A stretch of 64,000 nt of DNA from Salinimicrobium sp963709775 (GTDB lineage: Bacteria; Bacteroidota; Bacteroidia; Flavobacteriales; Flavobacteriaceae), in the NCBI GenBank assembly GCA_963709775.1, contig CAVPXS010000001.1:1-64000 (forward strand), read 5' to 3'. The position numbers and the translations under genes are program-made. The notes under the pieces are model-generated. The model was given only the letters and a program-made list of their open reading frames with translations, was not told where the DNA came from and did not search any database. Below, one piece after another: positions 28,701 to 36,413 of the stretch (positions within the stretch are counted from its first letter, which is position 1; the number at the start of each line of letters is the position of its first letter).

Positions 28701-30138
28701 ATTGTTACCTGTTCCATCTCCATCTGTATCAATTGTTTCATTTTTATCAAGAGGAAATGCATCTTCTTCATCGTTCACGCCATCTGCATCATCATCTGTG
28801 TCTACACAATCTGGAGTATTATCAGAATCTGTATCAGTTGAAACGGAGGAAGCATCTAAGGGATCGGATCCACAGGTAGTCTCGTGTTCATCGGATTGCG
28901 CGTCACCGTCATCATCTGTATCTGCATTATTGCCGGTACCGTCATTGTCAGTATCGGTATCTTCATTAGGATCTTCAGGAAAAGCATCTTCACTGTCTTT
29001 TGTGCCATCACCGTCTGTGTCCAGGATGATGTTTATAGTATTGGCAGCCTGGTCTAAAGTAATGGTGTATAATCCCGCTTCAGGAATTGTCCAGTTAAAA
29101 TCATTCCCCTGTCCCTGTCGGTTTATACCATAATCGGTGGCTGAAATATCCTGGTCTGCCACTGTTGGGACAATATAGTCTCCCCAACTCCAATCCCCCA
29201 CGTAGGTGTGGATCTTAAAGCTGCCCGGAACAAAGTTCCCTCTATAGCTAAACAAATCAGGATTTGTTTCATCCTGAGCAAATTTCAGGTCTTCAGACCA
29301 CGGATTCCACCCCTTTGTTGTAGCATCTCCTACTAAATACAGATTTGGATAATAACCAAGTCTTTCGAAGTTTATCGTCTGGGAATCCAGATTCAAAGAA
29401 ATGCTGTAACTGCCGCGGTTGGATTCGTTGATCTGCCACTTATAATCATTGCCGGTTCCTCCTTCTTCCACTACAAAAACATTGGAACTTAAAGGATCTG
29501 CATTGGCCGAAGTGGCTCTGATTTCATCATAGCCGGAATCAAAAGTGCGTACGCTTAGAATCTTGAAATCACCATTCTTGAAACTGCCGTCGTAATCCTG
29601 GTCCAGGTTACCTTCCCAGGTGAAGATGGCAGGATTTGAAGGATCCTGTGTCATTTGCCTTGCAAGATCTGCACTCCAGTCACTCACTGTGGCAGAACCA
29701 ATTATATATAAATGAGGATAATAAGATAGCTCCTCACTTACTATCGTACCGGCATTGGTGTCTACGGTAATAGAATAGAATCCATCTGCAGGTACATTCC
29801 ATTTAAGATCTTTGTCACATCCTGACCAACTAGTATAGTTGTCTGGAGAGGCAGGCAGAACATCCCCAGGATTTACAGGACCTAACCATTCACCATCACA
29901 CCAGTCTCCTTCCACGGTATGTATTTTGAATGTCCCCGGAAGCTTTAAGGGTGCCTTCCCATTTCCAAATACCCGGAGAGGACTCCTCCATTCTTGTATC
30001 AATAGTCCCCTGCGGAGTGAATCCGGCAGAAGTCGCATCTCCAACCAAAGCAAGGTAGTCGTATGACTGAGCTTGCAGGCTAGTAATACTGCTTATGCAA
30101 AGAATTACAAATAAGATCTTGAGTAGTTTTTCCTTCAT
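22730..30138 (-). CDS. Giant secreted starch/dextran-binding protein: three CBM cassettes alternating with TSP3 arrays, T9SS sorting domain (about 10 apparent frameshifts)
   Basis: Start 30138 with a signal peptide (MKEKLLKILFVILCISSITS, then LQAQ). Three near-identical cassettes of SusE/F-like modules (LALVGDATS..GW; YPNLYIIGSATVSDWSADLA; YPNLYVVGDATTKGWNPW) lie at about 30090-29015, 27115-26060 and 25435-24380. Each is followed by a thrombospondin type 3 calcium-binding array (DxDxDG, units with CGSDPLD..IPDCVD; 9, 3 and 3 units). The end is LPADNFTVESTNTSCYG... plus a type A sorting domain (VRLYPNPTSGPVQMYI). Apparent indels are near 29934, 27978, 27636, 27520 (one base missing), 27500, 26784, 24360, 24292, 24000 and 23048; correction gives 2,466 residues. 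It is probably exported by T9SS to hold glucan at the surface. Confidence 0.82.
23480..24375 (-). repeat. TSP3 repeat array 3 (inside the giant gene)
   Basis: Three units of about 80 residues, each with CGSDPLD and DTDxDxxPxCVD blocks, give direct DNA repeats. Acidic DxDxDG loops predict calcium binding, and the Cys of CGSDPLD and of PNCVD or PDCVD may form a disulfide in each unit. Antisense frames here are Ser-rich artefacts. Confidence 0.75.
25440..26060 (-). repeat. TSP3 repeat array 2 (inside the giant gene)
   Basis: Three CGSDPLD units (variants ASSMAPDVDGDKIPDC, TTSLSVDTDGDAIPDC, ASSMATDTDGDSTPDC) between binding cassettes 2 and 3. This array reads through in one frame without interruption. 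Confidence 0.8.
27120..29015 (-). repeat. TSP3 repeat array 1 (inside the giant gene)
   Basis: Nine CGSDPLD units over about 1.9 kb, the longest array, between cassettes 1 and 2. At 27500-27530 a short out-of-frame piece (KMIFRLMR) replaces the expected EDDFPLDE; a missing base and an extra base nearby compensate each other. The high identity of the units suggests recent expansion and makes assembly errors here likely. Confidence 0.75.
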
Positions 30139-30260
30139 AATGTGTGGTGTTGGTGGTTAGTTATATGAAAAGGTCCAATAGCAAAATCCTATTTGAAAAG
30201 TCCAGCAGAAGCTATCAAAACCTTTAGTTGAATGTTTTTATAGGCATTGTTTAGGTAATT

Positions 30261-30306
30261 ATTAGCCGGGCATCCCATTTTTTTAACTGGAATGCCCACA
30301 GCTAAT
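30261..30306. other. Intercistronic hairpin before the giant gene
   Basis: ATTAGC (30261-30266) pairs with GCTAAT (30301-30306) and GGGCAT (30268-30273) with ATGCCC (30292-30297), giving a two-part stem around an 18-nt loop in the 184-bp gap between two genes of the operon. On the minus strand no T-run follows, so transcript processing or stabilisation is more likely than full termination. Confidence 0.55.
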
Positions 30307-30322
30307 TATATTTTTTAATTAA

Positions 30323-31597
30323 TTATTCTTTGGCTTCGAAAAGTATAGTTTCATTGTAAAAGTCCACTGTAATCAGATAATCACCTTCGGTTTCTGAAGT
30401 CACCCTCCACTTATTGTCGGGATCATCACAACTATTCCTCACATAATATTCAGAAGCATTAACAATATCTGCATCAGCTTGTGGCGCGTTGATCCAGACG
30501 CCATCACACCATTCCCCCTTAAAGGTTGAAAATTTCAGCTCTCCGGGGCTCAAATAGGCTTCATAAGTAAAAATGAAAGGATCGACTGCATCCTGACTAA
30601 ATGCCTCAGAAGGGTTTTGAGGAGCCCACCCGTTAGGAGCGGCGTCACCTATTGCATAAAGTTCAGAATATGGTGCATTGAGCTTTTCAAATTTTACTGT
30701 CTCCTGCTCAAGGTCAATAGTAATATTATAACGACCCCTGGTTTCATCTGTCACCGTCCATTGATTATCCGGTCCGTCGCAGCCGTTGGTAACTATAAAA
30801 CCAGTAGTTCCGGTGGTTGCAATTCCAGCTTCGGGAGCATTCAACCATTGACCGTCACACCAATCACCGGTAAAGGTGGAAAACTTGAGATTTCCGGTGT
30901 TAAGAACTCCATTGTAGGTGAAGATGAAAGGATTTGTTTCGCTTTGTTCAAAAGCTACAGGAGCACCAATGTTCCAGCCACTTTCTGAAGCATCACCAAC
31001 AATATAGAGTTCCTCAAAAGCAGGCTGCGCATCTTTTACCTCGACCTGTTGAGTTGTTTCTACAGTTCCTCCTGCACCCGTTACCGTAAGAGTTACAGGA
31101 TATGTTCCGGCTTCGGTATAGGTATAGGTCGGGTTTTCTTCGGAAGAAACACCGGTTCCATCTCCAAAATTCCATTCATAGCTGTCCACATTCTGGCTTA
31201 GGTTAGTAAAGCTAATAGTTAAGCTGTTATCCTGAGCTGCTGCATAACTGAAGTCGGCCGTAGGGGTGCCCACAACAGTTATGTCCCGGGAAACTGTATT
31301 TTCAACTTCTCCGGTGGTAGCAGTCAGACTAACAGTGTAAGTTCCTGCATTTTCATACAGGTGAGTAGGGTGCTTTTGAGTAGAACCTTCAGATTCATCT
31401 CCAAAATCCCAAAAGAATTCCTCGGCATCGGTGCCCAGGTTTGTAAAACTGATGAGCTGGGGATTATCGGGAACCGCTTCAGAAGTGAAATCGGCTGTTG
31501 GTTCGGGGGTAACTTCCGTGATATCATCATCAGAACTACAGGCCGTAAGCCCGAGGACGAAAAGGAAAAGAGTCGATATAACTTTGATATTTTTCAT
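30323..31597 (-). CDS. SusE/F-like glucan-binding lipoprotein with two PKD domains
   Basis: A 424-residue lipoprotein with signal peptide and lipobox (LFVLGLTAC, then SSDDD, a surface-export type tail). Two PKD domains (about 33-105 and 112-190; FFWDFGDESEGS and YEWNFGDGTGVS) are followed by two SusF-like carbohydrate-binding modules, each starting ELYIVGDAS or ELYAIGDAA and containing GDWCDGQW or GEWCDGVW with conserved aromatic residues. It is likely to bind alpha-glucan at the cell surface and present it to GH66. It starts 18 bp after the GH66 stop, so the two are cotranscribed. The modules resemble the first module of each cassette in the giant protein. Confidence 0.85.
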   Translation of the reverse strand: MKNIKVISTLFLFVLGLTACSSDDDITEVTPEPTADFTSEAVPDNPQLISFTNLGTDAEEFFWDFGDESEGSTQKHPTHLYENAGTYTVSLTATTGEVENTVSRDITVVGTPTADFSYAAAQDNSLTISFTNLSQNVDSYEWNFGDGTGVSSEENPTYTYTEAGTYPVTLTVTGAGGTVETTQQVEVKDAQPAFEELYIVGDASESGWNIGAPVAFEQSETNPFIFTYNGVLNTGNLKFSTFTGDWCDGQWLNAPEAGIATTGTTGFIVTNGCDGPDNQWTVTDETRGRYNITIDLEQETVKFEKLNAPYSELYAIGDAAPNGWAPQNPSEAFSQDAVDPFIFTYEAYLSPGELKFSTFKGEWCDGVWINAPQADADIVNASEYYVRNSCDDPDNKWRVTSETEGDYLITVDFYNETILFEAKE

Positions 31598-31615
31598 GAT
31601 GTTCGTTTGTCCTGG

Positions 31616-33370
31616 TTAGTATTCGAGCACAAGCATGCTCCAGAATTTTAAGTAAGGTACTTCAAGAGTGATCTGGTTACCACTCTGAGTAAATTCGAGT
31701 TCCTGTGAAGCACCTCCGTTAATATCGGGAGAGGCAAACCACACTTTAGAAACATTTCTTCCTGCCTCTGCAGTGATACTAAAATTATCCTTAACCAAAG
31801 GTTCTCTCTGAATTTTGCTGTCATCCCGCCATTGCAGGGTAGAAACGCCGTCATAGTTCAACAAATGAATCACCTGACTGTTCTCCAATTGTTTTCCAAC
31901 CACAGCAGCCTGCCCAACAACCGGAGGCCAGCTGTTCAGTTTCACATCTACATCCTGAGATTGTACTGCAGGGAAATTGAAGCTTCCGCCGTCACGTAAA
32001 AGGTTCTGATAAGCGGTGTGGAAATCGTAATACTCTCTAACGTTATTACGCAAATCCATGCTCATATCTAATTTATCATTAGGGAAATATTCACTGGACA
32101 ACATGTGTTCACCCAGTTCAAGATGTGCACCTCCAAAGGTGAAGATCACAGCATCGGTCATCAGGACCGACGGAGTGTTGAAATTTCCATCCTGGGCATT
32201 GTAGTTCATATATGCTGCCAGTACCGTGTTGAGCTCCCCATTGGAATACTCATAGTTCTCCAGGATCACCCTGGCGAGATCCTGATATTGATACCTGCTC
32301 CAAATTTCTGAATAGGCAAAATCTACCGGGGCTTCAAGGATCTCTTCCTGCTCGTACTGGTCAACGGCATTAAGAACCAGCTTCTTATTTGGGAAACGAT
32401 TCTCTAAAGAAATAAGGAAATCCTTATATGCCTCTCCCAGGTCAATCTTATAACCTTCGTAGTTGTAAACCGTACCGCGGTTTCCTAGTTGATCAAGGTG
32501 CCAGCCATCAAATTCCAGATTTTCATAGACAGTAGCTGTCTCTCCAAAAATGTGCTCCTGCCATTCATCATTAGCAGGATCTGTTAACTGAATGTCTCCA
32601 AACCCTGAAAGTATATGACGATTAATATCGTTGTGATTGCGGTCGTTATACATTAACCACTCTACAGGTACGGGCTGTACTTCATCTTTTTTCCAGGCTC
32701 CAAAAAGTAGATTATAGAACATGGAAGCCATATTACGCTCCTGCGCCTGTTCAATAAATCCTTCTACAGTTCCCAGGTAGATCTCCCGGTTAAAAAGGTC
32801 GCTCCAGGTCTCTGCCGGCTCGCCATTTTCATCAAGAGGCAGAGGTCTTTGGTGCTCAAAATGCCAGTCATAATACTGTAGCCCGTTTATGTGGTAATCC
32901 TTCAGGTTATTAAGAACGTCTGCCCTTTGAGAAGCTGAAATATTACCAAACTGCGAAAGAAAACCATAGCGGGGAAATTTGGTCCAGTCTGAAGAGACAT
33001 CAACAGCCACTGTTCCAATTACTGTTTCCTCTCCGTCGGTTTCTTTTACAAGCTCAACCATGTAGCCTCTAAAGTCTTCGGAAGGAGGTTCCCAGGTCCA
33101 GGAAGTGCCGGTAAGTGGCGCCTCTTCTATCACTTCGCCCAGGTATTTGTATCGTACTGTAGTGTTCTGGTGAGTCCCGTTCACACTGAAGTTCACTTCC
33201 TCACCCGGATTGTATTTTGCTTTGTCCTTTTTAAAATTGAGGACTTCGCTGTAGCTCATGTTCACCCCTTCATCAATGGGGCTTAACAGGGCGTCATCGT
33301 CGTTATTACAACTCACTAACGCCATGAACAATGCCATAGGCGCGAGGAGCAAAAATTTACTTTTTTTCAT
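31616..33370 (-). CDS. Glycoside hydrolase family 66 endo-dextranase, lipoprotein
   Basis: A 584-residue enzyme with lipoprotein signal peptide (lipobox Cys21, then NNDDD). The GH66 catalytic barrel covers about residues 130-455 (RYGFLSQFGN, LKDYHINGLQYYDWH). The nucleophile is D293 in FDGWHLDQLG and the acid/base E355 in VDFAYSEIWS; the 62-residue spacing is close to that in the Streptococcus mutans enzyme. A beta-sandwich precedes and another follows the barrel. It cleaves alpha-1,6 links inside dextran; some GH66 members also form cyclo-isomaltooligosaccharides, but I see no inserted CBM35 module of that subgroup. It probably sits on the cell surface. It identifies the locus substrate as dextran rather than starch. 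Confidence 0.92.
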   Translation of the reverse strand: MKKSKFLLLAPMALFMALVSCNNDDDALLSPIDEGVNMSYSEVLNFKKDKAKYNPGEEVNFSVNGTHQNTTVRYKYLGEVIEEAPLTGTSWTWEPPSEDFRGYMVELVKETDGEETVIGTVAVDVSSDWTKFPRYGFLSQFGNISASQRADVLNNLKDYHINGLQYYDWHFEHQRPLPLDENGEPAETWSDLFNREIYLGTVEGFIEQAQERNMASMFYNLLFGAWKKDEVQPVPVEWLMYNDRNHNDINRHILSGFGDIQLTDPANDEWQEHIFGETATVYENLEFDGWHLDQLGNRGTVYNYEGYKIDLGEAYKDFLISLENRFPNKKLVLNAVDQYEQEEILEAPVDFAYSEIWSRYQYQDLARVILENYEYSNGELNTVLAAYMNYNAQDGNFNTPSVLMTDAVIFTFGGAHLELGEHMLSSEYFPNDKLDMSMDLRNNVREYYDFHTAYQNLLRDGGSFNFPAVQSQDVDVKLNSWPPVVGQAAVVGKQLENSQVIHLLNYDGVSTLQWRDDSKIQREPLVKDNFSITAEAGRNVSKVWFASPDINGGASQELEFTQSGNQITLEVPYLKFWSMLVLEY

Positions 33371-33384
33371 GTTTTTATTTTTGA

Positions 33385-33408
33385 ACCTCCTGCCCGAAAA
33401 CAGGAGGT
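33385..33408. other. Intercistronic hairpin between susE-like gene and GH66
   Basis: ACCTCCTG (33385-33392) and CAGGAGGT (33401-33408) form a perfect 8-bp stem with an 8-nt loop in the 61-bp gap. No T-run follows on the minus strand. It may stabilise the susCDE part of the transcript or reduce read-through into the enzyme genes. Confidence 0.55.
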
Positions 33409-33431
33409 GTTAAAAATCTCTTTTTTAAGGC

Positions 33432-34925
33432 TTAGAGTTTAGTGATAGTCATGTTATCTGTATCCAGATTGATCCTGATCTCATAAGTACCGGCGTCGCC
33501 TTCCTGCAGTTTCCATTTATTGTCCGGGCCTACACAACCTATCGCAGTGATATGCTCCGGATTGGTTACCGCCTGACCATTTTCGGCACTTACGATCCAT
33601 TCGCCGTTACACCAGTCTCCCACAGATTTGGAAAACTTGAATTCTCCGGTTGGATTGATAGCTCCCAATTCCCCGTTAAAGACAAAATCGCCATTATCGT
33701 ATGTAAGCGCCATTGGTGTATTGATATCCCAATCGCTAGGGCTACCGTCTCCCACGATATAAAGATCCACAGGGGTGAATTTGATCGTGTTGTTTCCGGT
33801 GTTCAGGCTAACCCTGTATCTACCCGCAGTTTCTTCGGTCACCGTCCAGTTGTAGTCGGGCTCACAGCCTGCTCTTTGCTCTACGGAACCGTCAACAGGT
33901 GCCTGCCCGTTTTCTAATGGTCTGTACCACTCTCCGCAGAAATCTCCTGTTTCTCCTGCAAGGATCTTAAAGCTCCCCGGATTGAAATTTCCTTCATAAG
34001 TGAATACGAAAGGATCCTCCTCACTTCTCTCAAAGGCTGCAGGATTGTTGATATCCCATCCGCTTTTAGTAGCATCCCCTACGATCCAAAGTCGGTCGAA
34101 AGGTGAGTCTTCTATAGGATTTATGTCAATTGTTTTGTTTAGCAGATCAACTCTCAGCCTGTAATTACCTTCTTCTGTAACTGTCCACTGGATATCTTCT
34201 CCGCTACCACCTTCATTGTACACTATCTTATTATCATCATCGGCATCTTTCGTGTAAAAATCCTGGCAGAAACAATCATCCTGACTTACTGCAAATTTGA
34301 AATTTCCTTCAGTAAGCTTTCCTTCATATATAAAAACCCCACGTTGATTAGCTGCAGTCAGTTTAGTCGCATTAGAGATATCCCATCCATTTGGACTTGC
34401 ATCCCCTACAATAAACAACTTGCTTGAAACAGGTTTATAAGTAGCTACCGAAAATGCCTTTTTTGACACCTGATCTTCCACAGCAGGATCTGCAACTTCA
34501 GCCGTTAATCTTGCTTCCAGATCGTAAACCGTTCCGGCATCAAGTCCGCTGTTAAGCAATCTGTGATTGAGGGTTCCATGATCTATAGAAGCCAGAAATC
34601 TATTCTTTTCACCTTCCACAAGGGTAATTAAAGGATCTGAAAAATCGCTTCCTGCAAGATCTATTTCAAGGGTATACATAATGGCAGCCCCGGTGCCCCG
34701 GTTTGTTCCTGTAGACCAGGTAAAACCAAGTTCATTTCCCATAAAACGTTCTTCCAGTTCCAGGTTTTCTTCAGAAACTGTTAGAGCCAATTCATTATTA
34801 ACATTTTCAATGGAAGGATCTTCCAGCTCATCAGTTTCACAGGAACCGCTCATCACTCCCAGGACAAGGGCGAGCGTGATTACGTAAAATCGCTTCAGGT
34901 TTAAAATTGAATTCATATTTCTCAT
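33432..34925 (-). CDS. susE: SusE-like outer membrane glucan-binding lipoprotein
   Basis: A 497-residue lipoprotein (lipobox GVMSGSC, Cys29, then ETDELED). An N-terminal SusE Ig-like domain (about 40-155, with ELGFTWSTGTNRGTGAAIMYTLEID over two lines) is followed by three SusF/SusE binding modules starting KLFIVGDASPNGWD (about 165), RLWIVGDATKSGWD (about 285) and DLYIVGDGSPSDWD (about 395). Each module has the WC.GEW / W.VTEE pattern. It captures alpha-glucan on the outer leaflet next to SusCD. It starts 3 bp after the susD stop. Confidence 0.9.
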   Translation of the reverse strand: MRNMNSILNLKRFYVITLALVLGVMSGSCETDELEDPSIENVNNELALTVSEENLELEERFMGNELGFTWSTGTNRGTGAAIMYTLEIDLAGSDFSDPLITLVEGEKNRFLASIDHGTLNHRLLNSGLDAGTVYDLEARLTAEVADPAVEDQVSKKAFSVATYKPVSSKLFIVGDASPNGWDISNATKLTAANQRGVFIYEGKLTEGNFKFAVSQDDCFCQDFYTKDADDDNKIVYNEGGSGEDIQWTVTEEGNYRLRVDLLNKTIDINPIEDSPFDRLWIVGDATKSGWDINNPAAFERSEEDPFVFTYEGNFNPGSFKILAGETGDFCGEWYRPLENGQAPVDGSVEQRAGCEPDYNWTVTEETAGRYRVSLNTGNNTIKFTPVDLYIVGDGSPSDWDINTPMALTYDNGDFVFNGELGAINPTGEFKFSKSVGDWCNGEWIVSAENGQAVTNPEHITAIGCVGPDNKWKLQEGDAGTYEIRINLDTDNMTITKL

Positions 34926-34928
34926 TTT

Positions 34929-36404
34929 TTAGTAACCGGGGTTTTGAACCAGGTTAGGATTCCTGTCTAATTCTATTTGAGGGATAGGAAATAACAAGTG
35001 CTTTTGTGAAGCATTGTTCCTCCCAATGGATCTAAGGAAGTTAAGACCATATTCGCCATCATTAACGCGAATGAGGTCAAACCATCTTTGGCCTTCAAAA
35101 GCGAGTTCAATTCTACGCTCATGCAAAACTGCATTTCTAAAATCGGCCTGGCTAAGATTTTCAATATCATCAAGCCCTGCACGGTTGCGTACCATGTTCA
35201 GGTAATCTTCGGCAAGTTCTGTTTGTCCCAATTCATTTAAAGCTTCAGCTTTCATAAGCAGCACATCTGCAAATCTTAGAATTGGAAAGTTCATTGGGCT
35301 GTTGTCATAAGCAGAAACCTGGCTTAAGGGCACTAAAAACTTTCTGGTGTTATAACCTGTAAAAGAGAAACGGCTTTCATATTCTTTTCCGTCAAATTCC
35401 GGTCCTCCTTCATAAAGTACTGTGGCATCCTTTCGCTCATCTCCTTCTTCATAGGCATTGACGAATTCTTCTGTTGGTTGATTCCAACCAAATCCACCGG
35501 CAACAAAATTGGCACCTCTGGGCCCCATAAAAGGACTTGCCCATGAAGCCTGATTTTCATTGCTCCAGAAATCATATCCGCCATTTGATGCGTACTGCAC
35601 TTCAAACAGGGATTCTACAGAATTTTCATTTGTAATGGAGAAATTATCGGCGTAATTTTCGTTTAGGGCATATCCCAGACTCTCAACTTCGGTAGCGTAC
35701 TGCACTACTTCCTGATAATTTCCTAAAGTAAGATGCACCTTCGCCAGCAAACCATAGGCAGCTCCTTTTGATACTCTTCCTTTATTTTCTGAACCGTAGG
35801 AAGATTTAGGAGGTAAAAGTTCCGCAGCAGCATTAAGGTCACTGATGATTAACTCATAAACCTGAGCCACAGGATCACGTGGAGGGAATAGATCACTGTC
35901 TGAACTTTGCGGCTCGGTGATCAACGGCACATCCCCAAAGAATCTTGCAAGAATGAAATAGTAATGGGCTCTTAGAAAATGAGCTTCTCCCATGCTTCTT
36001 TTCCTGATGTCTTCATCAATTTCCATTTGTGGGGCTGCATCGAGAACGATGTTTGACATAAGGATCCCCGGCCACGGCCCTCTCCATAGATCCAGTACTC
36101 CGGCGTTATCTGTATTGGTTACAAAGTTTGCCATATCCTGGGTCTCGATCCCGTCAGATCCTCCTCCGGCACCAACAATACTGTTTCCGGCCATGATATC
36201 TGTACTCCACATTCTCAAATTGTAAAGCTTTGGCCATTGTAATGGCTGGTAAGCTCCATTCACCACAGTCACCAACTCTTCGGCGGTAGTGGGATAATTC
36301 TCAGTGTTTATAGTGTCCAGTGGTTGCCTGTCAAGAAAGTCGTCGCTACAGCTCATAAGGAGCAGGGCAACCAGGGACATGATGTATATTCTAAAGTGTC
36401 TCAT
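34929..36404 (-). CDS. susD: SusD/RagB-family outer membrane glycan-binding lipoprotein
   Basis: A 491-residue SusD homologue: signal peptide with lipobox (VALLLMSC, then SDDFLDRQPLD), the TPR-like helical fold, and family blocks ANFVTNTDNAGVLDLWRGPWPGI-type N-terminal part, AHFLRAHYYFILARFFGDVPLI (about 140-165) and the C-terminal VLHERRIELAFEGQRWFDLIR. It forms the lid over the SusC barrel and binds oligosaccharide before import. The gene begins 9 bp after the susC stop; the pair marks a polysaccharide utilization locus. Intact, normal length. Confidence 0.96.
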   Translation of the reverse strand: MRHFRIYIMSLVALLLMSCSDDFLDRQPLDTINTENYPTTAEELVTVVNGAYQPLQWPKLYNLRMWSTDIMAGNSIVGAGGGSDGIETQDMANFVTNTDNAGVLDLWRGPWPGILMSNIVLDAAPQMEIDEDIRKRSMGEAHFLRAHYYFILARFFGDVPLITEPQSSDSDLFPPRDPVAQVYELIISDLNAAAELLPPKSSYGSENKGRVSKGAAYGLLAKVHLTLGNYQEVVQYATEVESLGYALNENYADNFSITNENSVESLFEVQYASNGGYDFWSNENQASWASPFMGPRGANFVAGGFGWNQPTEEFVNAYEEGDERKDATVLYEGGPEFDGKEYESRFSFTGYNTRKFLVPLSQVSAYDNSPMNFPILRFADVLLMKAEALNELGQTELAEDYLNMVRNRAGLDDIENLSQADFRNAVLHERRIELAFEGQRWFDLIRVNDGEYGLNFLRSIGRNNASQKHLLFPIPQIELDRNPNLVQNPGY

Positions 36405-36413
36405 CGTTATTTT

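Noticed and set aside
23634..28879. Long plus-strand frames rich in Ser or His opposite the giant gene
   Set aside because: They are the antisense of the Asp-rich TSP3 codons (GAT/GAC read backwards as ATC/GTC, or TCA in another frame), with no start context or family resemblance.
23480..29015. CRISPR-like regular repeats
   Set aside because: Repeat units encode TSP3 protein repeats in frame, are about 240 bp long, and there are no unique spacers or cas genes.
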